Shown here in pieces: positions 40,664 through 50,140 of a stretch of 64,000 nucleotides of DNA. Origin of the DNA: JAFGLZ01 sp964390905 (GTDB lineage: Bacteria > Planctomycetota > Phycisphaerae > UBA1845 > JAFGLZ01). The notes under the pieces are model-generated. The model saw only the letters and a program-made list of their open reading frames with translations, was not told the DNA's origin and did no database searches. Made by a program: the position numbers and the translations under genes. The DNA lies in contig CAYMLO010000014.1 in NCBI GenBank assembly GCA_964390905.1, forward strand, positions 1 to 64,000. Direction: 5' to 3'. Position 1 is the first letter of the stretch. Each line of letters begins with the position of its first letter.

Positions 40664-43150
40664 CTAGGCACGTGTCGATCGCTCCGTACTGGATCGTCCT
40701 GCTGGTGATGAGGCCGCGCGACGCCGGCGCACCCAAGGCACCACGAGCGCGCCGATGACCACCAGCGTCGCAGCCACCGTGACGACGAGCCCGTGCTTGA
40801 ATCGCGTCGGCTCGAACCACATCGTAACCGTATGCTCGCCGGCCGGCACGCGGACCGACATGAACAGCCAATTCGTCCGATAGACGTCGGCTTCCTTGTT
40901 GCCGATCCGACATCGCCACTGCGGGTGGTAGGTCTCGGTGACCACGAGTTGTCCCGGGATCGGCGAGCGGGTCCGGATCCGGAACCACCCCGGCTCGGCC
41001 TCGATCTGTGCGATGCCGCTGCGCCAGGTCCGCTCCGGCGGATTGGCCGGCAGGGGGTCGATGCCCTTCTCGACGAAGGCGATATCCAACAGGTTGCTCG
41101 TACCTTCGGCGATCTCCTTCGAGAGCTCGCGGGGGTCCTCGAGCACCCGAACGTACCGGGTCATGTACGCTCGCGGGAAGGCGCCGGGGTTCAGGCAGAC
41201 GAAGCACCCGTCCCCGCGAAGCACGGGTCGGATGGGCCCGGCCTGGAAGGGCCCGTTCGCGACGATGTAGCGAACGCTGGCCAGGTTGAGCATCCTGAAG
41301 TTGGCCATCCAGAGATCTGCATTGAGCTGCTCTTGCCGCGGCGTGTGGAGGATGCCCACGCCGCCCCCGATCGCGTGCCGGATCTTGAACAGCGCCCCGC
41401 GGTGGAGGGCCGTTTCGGAGTCCCGGCTGCGCTGATGAAGGGGTGCCTTGTCGTCGGGCGCTCGAACGCAGAGGTAGCGCATGTGCCCCAGACGATCCTG
41501 TAGGAACCGGACGTGCTTCGGGCGATCCAGCACCACGCGGTCCATGTTGCTGTAGTTGACCATCCCGCCCGAGAACAGGCCCAGGTCTGCGATCAACAGA
41601 CCGACGAGCGCCGAGCCCGCCAGCGTGGTCCGGCGTATCCGGAGGATCGTCAGCGCGGCGCAGACGGCGCTGGAGGTCACCGCAACCGCGATCCCCAGCC
41701 AGGTCACCCGGTCAAACTCCCGCATGACCCGTTGTGGCATCTGCGCCGCCGCCGCCTCGCGACGGTCCAGCTCCCGAGACAGAAAGCCCTTCAGTTGCCT
41801 GATGTGCTTCTGGGCCCGCGTCGGATCGGTCGCCTGGTAATTCAGTCGGAATAGGCACAGCCCGGTCTGCGCCAAGACGAGCGTGCCGACGAAGACCGCG
41901 GCGATGATCGCCTGTCTCCGCAGGCCCGGCGCGAGGCCGAGGAACATCTTCTGTAGCCCGATGGCCGCCAGACACGCCAGGCCGAACTGGACCCAAAACA
42001 GCAGCCTGCCAGGGCATCTCAGCTTGTCGAACATCGGTACGTACTTGTACAGCACCCAGTAGAAGGGCAGGTACTTGCCCGCAGCCACCAGAAAGACGAT
42101 CACGCACAGCCCTACCAGCCGCAACACCCACCGGTCCCGCGGACAGACGGCGATCGCAACGGCCGCCAGGACGAGGGGGACGATGCCGGCGTAGAAGCAC
42201 GGATCGTGGAAGTAGTCGTCGCCCCAGTACCCCAGCCGGTAGTTGCCCCAATAGAACGGCGCAACCAGCAACAGGGCCACCCGACGCGGGTGGGCGCTGA
42301 GCGTGGTGATGTACTCCCAGCCGACGTCCGCCCGAACGCTCAGCTCCGTCTGTAGCATGGCCGGATAGAACTGGGCCATCCCGATCGCACCGCCGAGCCC
42401 CAAGGCGATCGCGATCGCGGCGGCGGGCCCAAACGCGCCTGCGACTGTCACGTCGCGTCCGCGCATCCTGGCGATGAGCCCGATGACGGTCTCGGCGGCG
42501 GCCCAGACCACCAGGCCGAACCCCAGGATCAGCAGTAGGTGCACCGCCCCGATCAGCCCCATCAACCCCACCGGGATGGCCGCCGCCACCGCCCACGCCC
42601 AACGCTGCCGCAGCATCGATTGGGCCAACAGCAACACCGTCAGCACGAACCACGGATAGGCCTGGAAGTAGTTCGGGTGCGACAGGTGCCCCAGCGTGAA
42701 CCCTCCGAACGTCAGATTGATCGCTCCGACCAGCGCGGGGATCGGCCCGCAGCCCAACACCGTCCGGATGAAGATGAACATGAACAGCCCGGTCAGGAAG
42801 AAATGCACCTCCAGACTCAGGGCATACGCCACCGGCCAGCTCAACCAGAACAGCGGCCAGCGAAGCGGATAGAGCACCGCCCCCATCATCGAAGCGTGGA
42901 ACGGCACGCCGCACGTTGCGTACGGGTTCCAGTGCGGGAACCGACCGTCTCGCACCTCGTCGGCCGCAAACTGATAGAAGCAGTGATACTGATAAGCCGC
43001 GTCCTCGTGGATCATCCCGACGCGGTCGAAGATCCCCTGCCAGAAGATGCCCAGCGTGACGACGGCCAGAAGGCCGACGCAGATCCAATCCCCCCGACGG
43101 ATGCGACCAGGTCGGGCGTCGTGGCCCGGCATGGCCTGCGGATCGCTCAT
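40664..43150 (-). CDS. YfhO-like large membrane protein (GT-C superfamily)
   Basis: An 828-aa polytopic membrane protein with about a dozen transmembrane helices and a C-terminal extracellular part of about 250 residues, typical of the YfhO family. The first loop carries acidic residues (HEDAAYQYHCFYQF) and the family stretch FPHWNPYATCGVPFHA; the conserved LTFGGFTLGHLSHPNY region follows. YfhO proteins are linked to glycosylation of teichoic-acid-type polymers in Gram-positives; in planctomycetes they are common and largely unstudied. The start ATG overlaps the stop of the FGE-like gene by four bases, implying coupled translation. It precedes a methyltransferase by 19 bases. Confidence 0.83.
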   Translation of the reverse strand: MSDPQAMPGHDARPGRIRRGDWICVGLLAVVTLGIFWQGIFDRVGMIHEDAAYQYHCFYQFAADEVRDGRFPHWNPYATCGVPFHASMMGAVLYPLRWPLFWLSWPVAYALSLEVHFFLTGLFMFIFIRTVLGCGPIPALVGAINLTFGGFTLGHLSHPNYFQAYPWFVLTVLLLAQSMLRQRWAWAVAAAIPVGLMGLIGAVHLLLILGFGLVVWAAAETVIGLIARMRGRDVTVAGAFGPAAAIAIALGLGGAIGMAQFYPAMLQTELSVRADVGWEYITTLSAHPRRVALLLVAPFYWGNYRLGYWGDDYFHDPCFYAGIVPLVLAAVAIAVCPRDRWVLRLVGLCVIVFLVAAGKYLPFYWVLYKYVPMFDKLRCPGRLLFWVQFGLACLAAIGLQKMFLGLAPGLRRQAIIAAVFVGTLVLAQTGLCLFRLNYQATDPTRAQKHIRQLKGFLSRELDRREAAAAQMPQRVMREFDRVTWLGIAVAVTSSAVCAALTILRIRRTTLAGSALVGLLIADLGLFSGGMVNYSNMDRVVLDRPKHVRFLQDRLGHMRYLCVRAPDDKAPLHQRSRDSETALHRGALFKIRHAIGGGVGILHTPRQEQLNADLWMANFRMLNLASVRYIVANGPFQAGPIRPVLRGDGCFVCLNPGAFPRAYMTRYVRVLEDPRELSKEIAEGTSNLLDIAFVEKGIDPLPANPPERTWRSGIAQIEAEPGWFRIRTRSPIPGQLVVTETYHPQWRCRIGNKEADVYRTNWLFMSVRVPAGEHTVTMWFEPTRFKHGLVVTVAATLVVIGALVVPWVRRRRAASSPAGRSSTERSTRA

Positions 43151-44244
43151 GGTCCGGCCCTGACCACGCGGAAGCCCAGATCCTCGTATCGTCCTCCGGG
43201 CCATCGCCCGCTCCGGTTGGCGCTGCGGCAATACGCCGCGACGTCCTGCCACGACCCGCTGCGGATGACGCGGGCGTCTCCCTGTTTCGGACCGACGGGC
43301 GACGTCGTGGGCGCGCGGGCGTACGCGGTCCGGCTGTACCAGTCGCCGCACCATTCCCACACGTTGCCGTGCATCCCGTACAGCCCCCAGCGGTTGGCCA
43401 GAAACGCCGTCACGACCGACGCCGTCGATGCATCCCCGCCGTAGGCCATCCAGCGCGGGTCGGCCCGGTCACCGAAACTGAACGGCGTCTTCGCGCCCGC
43501 CCGGCAGGCGTACTCCCACTCCGCCTCGGTCGCCAGCCGATAGGCCGCCTTGTCGATCTTCCGCAGCCACTGACAGAACGCCACCGCGTCCTCCCAAGAC
43601 ACGTGCACGATCGGGTGGGCGTCGGTCGGCGAGGCCAACGCTACCTCCCGCCAGTACGCCCACTCGTAGCCCGACTGCTGGACGAACCGCCGCCACTGGC
43701 CCACCGTGACTTCCGTCACGCCGATGTAGTACGGCCGTTGGATCTTGACGGGGTGGGCCAACTCATCGCCGTTCCGCCCAGGCTCGGCCTCGGGTGAGCC
43801 CATCGCAAACGAACCGGGGACGATTCGACCAAAGCCCATCCCCAACTTGTTGACGTAGACCCTCACCGCCACTGCCCGGACGCCCGACGGCGTGACCACC
43901 TTGACCTGTTTCTTCTCCACCCGCGCCCAGCCCTTGGGCGAAGCCTTGGGCTTCGGCGGCGCGCTGGGCTTGGCCGGTGGCTTCGGTTTGGGAGGAGCCT
44001 TCGTCTTGGGCTGTGCCTTGCGATTGGCCGCTCGCGCTGGCTTGACGGTCGCCTTCTTGCGGGCCGCGCGCTTTGCTCGGGCCGCCGCCTTCGTCCGTTC
44101 CTGGGCCTTCACCTGACGCGGCGCCGTCGCCGGCCGGGACGCAGGCGCCCCCGTCGCCGGCGCCCCGCCCAGACAAGCTCCTGCGACAAGCCACCCACAC
44201 ACCGCCCACACCGTCTCGATCCGCAACCCCGTTGACTTGCGCAT
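43147..44244 (-). CDS. FGE-fold (formylglycine-generating-enzyme-like) secreted protein with Lys/Ala/Pro linker
   Basis: A 365-aa exported protein: a signal peptide (about 1-27), a low-complexity Lys/Ala/Pro/Arg-rich linker (about 30-110), then an FGE-sulfatase-type domain. The domain motifs are GSFAMGSPEAEPGRNGDE, YYIGVTEVTVGQW, HPIVHVSWEDAVAFCQWL, YRLATEAEWEYACRAG and the end SGSWQDVAAYCRSANRS with LGFRVVRAG. True FGE uses a Cys pair in this last block (C-x4-C). Here only the first is retained and the second position is Arg, so the protein is probably not a sulfatase-activating enzyme. Many bacterial members of the fold bind ligands or act on other substrates. It heads the minus-strand glycan operon and overlaps yfhO by ATGA. 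Confidence 0.85.
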   Translation of the reverse strand: MRKSTGLRIETVWAVCGWLVAGACLGGAPATGAPASRPATAPRQVKAQERTKAAARAKRAARKKATVKPARAANRKAQPKTKAPPKPKPPAKPSAPPKPKASPKGWARVEKKQVKVVTPSGVRAVAVRVYVNKLGMGFGRIVPGSFAMGSPEAEPGRNGDELAHPVKIQRPYYIGVTEVTVGQWRRFVQQSGYEWAYWREVALASPTDAHPIVHVSWEDAVAFCQWLRKIDKAAYRLATEAEWEYACRAGAKTPFSFGDRADPRWMAYGGDASTASVVTAFLANRWGLYGMHGNVWEWCGDWYSRTAYARAPTTSPVGPKQGDARVIRSGSWQDVAAYCRSANRSGRWPGGRYEDLGFRVVRAGP

Positions 44245-44285
44245 GCACCTACCCCGCACAGAATCCTCGATTCATCGGGCGACCG

Positions 44286-44313
44286 ATTGTACCACGGTGC
44301 GTGCCATCGTCCA
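44286..44313 (-). promoter_or_regulatory. candidate promoter of the glycan operon
   Basis: On the minus strand TGGACG (44308-44313) is followed after 16 bases by TACAAT (44286-44291), about 40 bases before the ATG of the FGE-like gene. The -35 matches four of six positions and the -10 five of six. Confidence 0.4.
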
Positions 44314-44330
44314 CGTTTGCACACGGGTAG

Positions 44331-44389
44331 GGTGGGTCGTTCCCGACCCACCTCTTTGGGCTGCGCGCACCAAGGAGAAGGTGGGTCGG
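44331..44389. repeat. GGTGGGTCG inverted-repeat cluster with alternative hairpins
   Basis: GGTGGGTCG (44331-44339) pairs with CGACCCACC (44344-44352). The latter arm can instead pair with a second GGTGGGTCGG (44380-44389) through a longer stem that includes CTTTGG/CCAAGG. The two structures exclude each other. A related hairpin lies at 46.88 kb. It is in the divergent gap between the FGE-like gene and the esterase gene; the rest of that gap (44245-44654) shows no coding potential. Confidence 0.65.
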
Positions 44390-44654
44390 AAACGAGCTCA
44401 ACACCCGCGCGGAGTGAGAACGGCATGTCCAAGGTGCGCAATGAGCGTGTCGAGTGGGGCAAGCTCGACGATGCACACCCTCTCCGCCGGTCAAACCACC
44501 TGATGGCGATGGGATGGCGATCACCCTCTTGCAGCCGAATTGACAGCGACCGATCGGGCAGGTAGGTTGCTCGGTCACCTGTGATCGGCCGTCCGCGGGC
44601 GCACCGCCGCTTTGCTTGATCGCACAAGAATCCATCGAGAGGAGGACACACCGC

Positions 44655-46850
44655 ATGCGACACCGCCTAGGGGCTCTGTTCGTGATGGTTGCCGCTGTTC
44701 TGGCAAGCGACTCGTTGGCCGTCGCGGACGTGAGCATGCCTCACGTCTTCGCCAGCCACATGGTCATGCAACGAGACAGACCCCTGCCCGTGTGGGGCTG
44801 GGCCGCGCCTGGCGAGAAGGTGACCGTCAAGCTCGGCGACCGCAGCGCGACCACCCAAGCCTGCGACGCCGGCCGTTGGAAGGTCCGCCTCCCCGCGATG
44901 GGCGAGGGCGAAGGCCTGACGATGACCGTCACCGGCAAGAACACGCTGACGTTCGACGACGTCGCCGTCGGCGAAGTCTGGGTCTGTTCCGGCCAGTCCA
45001 ACATGGCCTGGCCCGTCAGCCGGTCCGACAACGCCCAGGCCGAGATCGCCGCGGCGAAGCGCCCGCGCATTCGCCTGTTCAAGGTGCCGACCGTACTGTC
45101 AGGCTTTCCCAACAAGGACCTCAACGCGACGTGGACGCGATGCGCGCCCGAGACCCTCCCGAACTTCTCGGCCGTGGCCTACTTCTTCGGACGTAAGCTG
45201 AACAAGGAGCTCAACGTTCCCGTCGGCTTGATCGACAGCTCCTGGGGCGGCTCGCGGATCGAGCCGTGGACCCCGCCGGTCGGGTTCGCCTCCGTGCCGG
45301 CGCTCACGGGAGTCTCGCGTCAGATCAACCTGGCCAATCCCGCCACCGACGCCTACAAAGCGCGACTGAACCAGTATCTCGGCGATCTGCACAAGTGGAT
45401 CCAGACGGCCCGTCAGGCCCTCTCGAGCGAGAAGGAACTCGCCCCGGCGCCGGCGTATCCGAAGGAACTCCGCCCCTTGGCCGGTTACTCCTCGCCGACG
45501 GCCATGTACAACGCCATGATCCACCCGCTGGTGCCGTACGCGGTCCGCGGCGGGATCTGGTATCAGGGCGAGTCGAACCGCGTCGACGCGATGCTCTACG
45601 CCAAGAAGAAAGAGGCCCTCGTGACCGGTTGGCGGAAGGTCTGGGGCGCCAGTGCCGAGCAGTTCCCCTTCTATTGGGTCCAGCTCGCCCCGTTCATCTA
45701 TGGCAGTGACCAGCCCGATATCCTGGCCAAGATGTGGGAGGCCCAGGCGGCCGCGACGTCCATCCCCAACACCGGCATGGCCGTCATCAACGACATCGGC
45801 AACCTGAAAGACATCCACCCGACCAACAAGCAGGACGTCGGCTTGCGACTGGCCCTGATCGCCCTGGCCAATACGTACGGCAAGAAGGACCTCGTCTGGT
45901 CCGGGCCGGTGTACAAGTCCATGGACATCGAGGGCGGCAAGATCCGGCTGCACTTCGATCACGTCGGCGGCGGGCTCGCCTCCCGCGACGGCAAGCCGCT
46001 GAACTGGTTCGAGATCATGGGCGAGCAGACCGGCTACCTGCCGGCCAAGGCGGAGATCGACGGCGATACGGTCGTCGTCTCGTCCCCCGAGGTCAAGCGG
46101 GCGGTGGCCGTTCGGTTCGCCTGGCGTCAGGACGCCGCGCCGAACCTGATGAATAAGGAGGGCCTGCCGGTCTCCGCCTTTCGTGACGGCACGTTCCCGG
46201 CCGACGTGAACCTTGCGCGAGACATCCCGGAGGCCAAGGGCTACGTACCGGTTTGCACGCTGCTCATCCCCCACAGCGCAAACTACGCGACCCGCCCGCC
46301 CGAGTACGCGTGCGACAAGCGAGCCGAGATCAAGACGCCCTTCGATCGGATCGCCTACCTTCTGCAACTCAAGAAGAAGGGCGGGGCGCTCGAGCAGGTA
46401 TTCGTCTCGATGGACGCCTTCACCAAGGACCCGGCCAAGATCGCCGTGCCGTGCGTCGCGTCGGGTGCGGTGTTTCAGCAGGGCGTCAACAACATGACGG
46501 TCGTCTCAAACGTCAAGGGCGTTCCGACGGGAAAGGCACTCGAGGGATGGATTGAGTTTTGGGCGAGTAACTACGGCCCTCAGAACGCGCGCAACGTTCC
46601 CGGCGCATCGTCCAAGGACTTCGACTTCGGCGACAGCGGCGGAACCGCCAAGGCGGGCTATGGCTCGATGCAGGTCCACTGCCCGAGCGCCAAGACCACG
46701 ATCTTCGCCTACAACAAGTGGGGCGCCGGCGGGGTCAGCGATTTGGGCATCGGCAACCAGCCGGAGAAGAATCCCGACTGGACCTTTGCGGGCAACGCCA
46801 ACCAGTACGTCCTGAGGCGACTGCAGGTCCTGGTGCGACCCGCCAAGTGA
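44655..46850 (+). CDS. sialate O-acetylesterase-like secreted protein with C-terminal extension
   Basis: A 731-aa exported esterase. The signal peptide (about 1-25) is followed by the N-terminal jelly-roll opening MPHVFASHMVMQRDRPLPVW and the SGNH catalytic block VCSGQSNMAWPV (Ser near 114), with IWYQGESNR and the Asp/His block DIHPTNKQDVG later. This is the family that removes O-acetyl groups from sialic acids and related glycans. Beyond the usual C-terminus (about residue 530) lies an additional domain of about 200 residues (VPVCTLLIPHSANYATRPPE onward, including VPCVASGAVFQQGVNNMTV), seemingly a beta-sandwich or carbohydrate-binding unit, which I do not recognise. The ATG at 44655 follows a GAGAGGAGG stretch. 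It is divergent from the glycan operon and upstream of other glycan-use genes. Confidence 0.88.
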   Translation: MRHRLGALFVMVAAVLASDSLAVADVSMPHVFASHMVMQRDRPLPVWGWAAPGEKVTVKLGDRSATTQACDAGRWKVRLPAMGEGEGLTMTVTGKNTLTFDDVAVGEVWVCSGQSNMAWPVSRSDNAQAEIAAAKRPRIRLFKVPTVLSGFPNKDLNATWTRCAPETLPNFSAVAYFFGRKLNKELNVPVGLIDSSWGGSRIEPWTPPVGFASVPALTGVSRQINLANPATDAYKARLNQYLGDLHKWIQTARQALSSEKELAPAPAYPKELRPLAGYSSPTAMYNAMIHPLVPYAVRGGIWYQGESNRVDAMLYAKKKEALVTGWRKVWGASAEQFPFYWVQLAPFIYGSDQPDILAKMWEAQAAATSIPNTGMAVINDIGNLKDIHPTNKQDVGLRLALIALANTYGKKDLVWSGPVYKSMDIEGGKIRLHFDHVGGGLASRDGKPLNWFEIMGEQTGYLPAKAEIDGDTVVVSSPEVKRAVAVRFAWRQDAAPNLMNKEGLPVSAFRDGTFPADVNLARDIPEAKGYVPVCTLLIPHSANYATRPPEYACDKRAEIKTPFDRIAYLLQLKKKGGALEQVFVSMDAFTKDPAKIAVPCVASGAVFQQGVNNMTVVSNVKGVPTGKALEGWIEFWASNYGPQNARNVPGASSKDFDFGDSGGTAKAGYGSMQVHCPSAKTTIFAYNKWGAGGVSDLGIGNQPEKNPDWTFAGNANQYVLRRLQVLVRPAK

Positions 46851-46875
46851 CCGACCGCGTGTCCGCCAAGTCCAG

Positions 46876-46902
46876 TAGGGTGGGTCCTCTGGACCCGCCC
46901 TA
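46876..46902. repeat. 12-bp-arm hairpin of the GGTGGGTC type
   Basis: TAGGGTGGGTCC (46876-46887) and GGACCCGCCCTA (46891-46902) pair at 11 of 12 positions (plus one G-T) around a TCT loop. It resembles the GGTGGGTCG cluster at 44.3 kb. It lies directly after the esterase stop and at the point where the coding similarity of the broken transporter ends. It could be an esterase terminator or an extragenic repeat insertion. Confidence 0.7.
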
Positions 46903-48097
46903 TCCGGTCGGCCACGAAGCCGAGCAGGGCGGCGCTCAACGTTCCCAACGTTCCGATGATCTGGTAGATGCAGATGTTGCGTTTCAGCCGTTCGGGCCTC
47001 GAAGCGGCGGCCACGTAGTGGGGATAGTACAGCCCGCCCAGTTCGCCGGCGCCGAAGAGCCCGAACGCGATGAGGTATGCGTAGCCGGGCACGACCATCG
47101 TCCAGAGGTTGGCGACGGCCGGCACGATGCCGGTGGCCACCGCCGGCGACCGGGCGCCATATCGGGCAAGCAGCAGACCCAGGAACACCCCCGCCAGCCC
47201 CTTGGCACCGAACCGAAACGCGGAGCACCACCCGGCCATCTCTTGGGGCTGCACCCCCAAGACGTCCTTGACGTTCAGAAGCGCGTTGTTCATCGCGCCC
47301 AACGCCATGTAGAAGAGCAGGTAGGCTGCGGCAAGGACGACCAGCGTCCGGCTCGCGAAGAAGCTCCGGAATCCTCCGACGAAGAACGCGCCAAACGCCT
47401 CGCGCTCGACCACTTCGCCCACCGAGGGGATCACAAATCGCCTTGCCACGACGGCGTTGACGAGCAGCAACACCGAGCCGGTCAAAAAGATGACGGCGAA
47501 GTCGTACGGATACGGCACGCGATCGAGGACGAACTGTGACCCAGCCGAACTTGCCACGGCGAAGAACGGCCCGATACCGAACGTGATGCTGAACGTCTTG
47601 CCGCGTTTGCCTTCCGTCGTACCCCGGATCACCGCCTCCTACATGAACACGCCGGCGGTTCCGTTGCAGGCCAGCAACACCGCGGCATGGAGAATCGTCG
47701 CGGCGATCCGAAGCCAGTTCGGGGTCGGACAGATCAAGACGATCGGAACGATCAGCCCCCCCACGGCCGAGAGCGCATACCCATACGACATGACCGGCTT
47801 GATCCACCGCGTGTAGGGAAACAGCCAGGCTGCCACCAGGGGGGCCAGCCCGAAGAAGGCTGCCATGGACGTCGGCAGATTGGCGACCATCTTGGACGCG
47901 CCGGCGCTGTGGCACAGGGCGGCGTGCATGAGACCGACGTAGCAGACCGGTGCGGTGAGATAGCTGATCGAGACGATCAGCGCGTAGCAGATGGCGTTCT
48001 GCGTCTGTTGACGGTTCGTGAGCGTCTCGGCCGGGTGAGGATGCGGCCTCTCTGCGGGGTATTCCACAAGCGCATCTCCCGATGCCTGGTCAGACAC
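46903..48097 (-). pseudogene. disrupted MFS transporter (in-frame amber, 3' end lost)
   Basis: Two open stretches in the same frame together encode most of a major-facilitator-type transporter. The first runs from a GTG at 48097 (AGAGGAAAC upstream) to a TAG at 47641-47639, covering about four transmembrane helices and ending NGTAGVFM. The second resumes at once with EAVIRGTTEGKRGKTFSIT and gives about seven more helices. The sequence then loses similarity to a membrane protein at about 46903, where a GGTGGGTC-type hairpin begins, so the twelfth helix is missing. TAG is an ordinary stop elsewhere in the window (ftsH, feoB), so readthrough is unlikely. A CAG-to-TAG change is the simplest cause. 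Its position between the esterase and a propeller glycosidase-like gene suggests that it once imported a sugar. Confidence 0.78.
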
Positions 48098-48291
48098 GAA
48101 GTCGTTTCCTCTCGCCCCAAGCTCGAGAACGCAGCCTTGCTTGGCCTCTTGGATACACCCTACATAGCGATGAGCGGGACCTGCAAGCGCTTGCGCGATG
48201 TGTGAACCTGCCCGCAGGGCTCCGGGGGCTTGATGGCCGAGCAGTCGAGCGGATATACAGGTTGGCCTCGTCTTCTTGGGAGGATTCGGCA

Positions 48292-50118
48292 ATGCACGAG
48301 CAGAAGCTGGCTGACAGGAACTGGTTGCAGGTCTGGATCCGATGTGCCGTCGTCTCGGCCTCGGTCGTTCTTCTGACGGGCGGGCCGGCGACAGGGCCGG
48401 GTCCCCATGCGGCGCTGGGGGGTGAAGTCCTTTACAACGGGATCTGCCTGCCCTCGAACTGGCCCCCGAAGATCCGGCACTTTAGTCGCGAGCCCATGCC
48501 CGTTCCCTACCTGTTGTCTCTTCCTCAGGTGGTCCCCATCGACATAGGGCGCCAGTTGTTCGTGGATGACTTCCTGATCGAGCGGACGACGCTGAAGCGC
48601 AGCTACCACAAAGCCGCCGTCCACCCGGCCAGCCCCGTTCTGGTTCCCGACAAGCCCTGGGAGAAGACCAAGGCGAACACGCATCGGCCCTTCGAGGACC
48701 CGCCCGTGGCCATGCCCTTCAGCGACGGCGTCTGGTACGACCCGAAGGACCAGTCCTTCAAGATGTGGTACATGGCCGGGTACGGCATTTCGTGCACCTG
48801 CTACGCGACGTCCAAGGACGGCCTGCACTGGACCAAGCCGTCGCTCGACGTCGTGCCGAACACCAACATTGTCCAGAAGGGCACGCGGGATTCGGCCGTG
48901 GTCTGGCTCGACCACGGCGCGAAGGATCCCCAGCGCCGATTCAAGCTCGTCCGCCGAAACAACAAGGGCGGCAAGTTCGCAATCCACTTTTCCGCGGATG
49001 GGATTCACTGGACTGAGCGAATCGCGTGGACCGGCAGCGCGCAGGACCGATCGACGTTTTTCTACAACCCCTTCCGAGACGTGTGGGTCTTCAGCCTGAA
49101 GAGCGGCGGCTACTATCCAGCCATTGAGACCGTCGACAGCGAGTTCAGGCAGCCGGACGGCGAGTCCGACTACCTCCCGCTCGTCCGGCACCGTCGTTAC
49201 GTCGAGGGCCGGGACTTCCTGAAGGCTGCACAGTCCTGGCCCCACACCGGCGGCTGGCAAGAGTGCTCGCCCAAGTCGGTGCCGAACGTTCCGGGGATGT
49301 GGACGCGTGCCGACCGTCTGGACCTGGCCCGCCCGGACACGAACAACACCCAACCCCAGCTCTACAACCTCGACGCGGTCGCCTACGAGTCGGTCATGCT
49401 GGGGCTCTTCTGTATCTGGCGGGGCAGGACGAAGGACTACGGCCGCCGCGACAAGATCAACGAGGTCTGTGTGGGGTTCAGTCGCGACGGCTTCCACTGG
49501 CATCGGTCGATGCGCGAGGCCTTTGTTGGCGTCTCGGAGAATCCGCGCGACTGGAACTACAGCAACGTCCAGTCGGTCGGCGGGGGGTGTCTCGTCGTCG
49601 GCGACAAGCTCTACTTCTACGTCGGCGGGCGCAACACGCGCGACACCAACAGGTGCAAGGGCGAGGACGCGAAGGGGGCCCACTGTAATGCCGGCCTGGC
49701 CGTCCTCCGCCGAGACGGCTTCGCCTCCATGGACGCGGGCGCCGCCGAGGGTACGTTAACGACCCGTCCGCTGCGCTTCGCCGGCAGGCACCTCTTCGTG
49801 AACGTCGACGCGCCGCAAGGCGAGCTTCGCGCAGAAGTGCTCCGCCCTTCGGGCGGCGTGATCGGGCCGTTCTCTCGCAGCAACTGCGTCCCGGTGAAGA
49901 CCGACAGGACCCTCCAGCAGGTCAGTTGGAAGGGCGCGGACGACCTGTCCAAGCTGGCCGGAACGCCGGTCCGATTCCGGTTCTACCTGACCAACGGTCG
50001 GCTCTACGCGTTCTGGGTCAGTGCGGATCGAAACGGCGCAAGCAACGGCTACGTGGCCGCAGGGGGACCCGGGTTCACCGGACCCACCGACACGGTCGGC
50101 GCTCAGGCGCTGAGATGA
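48292..50118 (+). CDS. secreted glycoside-hydrolase-like protein (five-bladed propeller type)
   Basis: A 608-aa exported protein. A signal-like hydrophobic segment (about residues 18-38) precedes a region starting with PIDIGRQLFVDDFLIERTTL, typical of a planctomycete family related to GH32/GH43 five-bladed propellers. Blade-like elements with Asp-x-Trp pairs recur: WYDPKDQSFKMWYMAGYG, YATSKDGLHWTKPSLD, FSADGIHWTERIAWTG and FSRDGFHWHRSMREAF. A C-terminal beta-sandwich of about 120 residues (TLTTRPLRFAGRHLFVNVDA onward) completes the protein. The active-site acids cannot be fixed without alignment. The ATG at 48292 has a GGGAGGA box ten bases upstream. It lies next to the broken transporter and the esterase gene, suggesting shared glycan degradation. 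Confidence 0.75.
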   Translation: MHEQKLADRNWLQVWIRCAVVSASVVLLTGGPATGPGPHAALGGEVLYNGICLPSNWPPKIRHFSREPMPVPYLLSLPQVVPIDIGRQLFVDDFLIERTTLKRSYHKAAVHPASPVLVPDKPWEKTKANTHRPFEDPPVAMPFSDGVWYDPKDQSFKMWYMAGYGISCTCYATSKDGLHWTKPSLDVVPNTNIVQKGTRDSAVVWLDHGAKDPQRRFKLVRRNNKGGKFAIHFSADGIHWTERIAWTGSAQDRSTFFYNPFRDVWVFSLKSGGYYPAIETVDSEFRQPDGESDYLPLVRHRRYVEGRDFLKAAQSWPHTGGWQECSPKSVPNVPGMWTRADRLDLARPDTNNTQPQLYNLDAVAYESVMLGLFCIWRGRTKDYGRRDKINEVCVGFSRDGFHWHRSMREAFVGVSENPRDWNYSNVQSVGGGCLVVGDKLYFYVGGRNTRDTNRCKGEDAKGAHCNAGLAVLRRDGFASMDAGAAEGTLTTRPLRFAGRHLFVNVDAPQGELRAEVLRPSGGVIGPFSRSNCVPVKTDRTLQQVSWKGADDLSKLAGTPVRFRFYLTNGRLYAFWVSADRNGASNGYVAAGGPGFTGPTDTVGAQALR

Positions 50119-50140
50119 AACGTCCAGGTGGGTGTCCGGT

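Noticed and set aside
47639..47641. TAG in the MFS gene as a recoded sense codon
   Set aside because: TAG ends other well supported genes here (for example ftsH and feoB), and the 3' end of the transporter is also lost, so a pseudogene is simpler.
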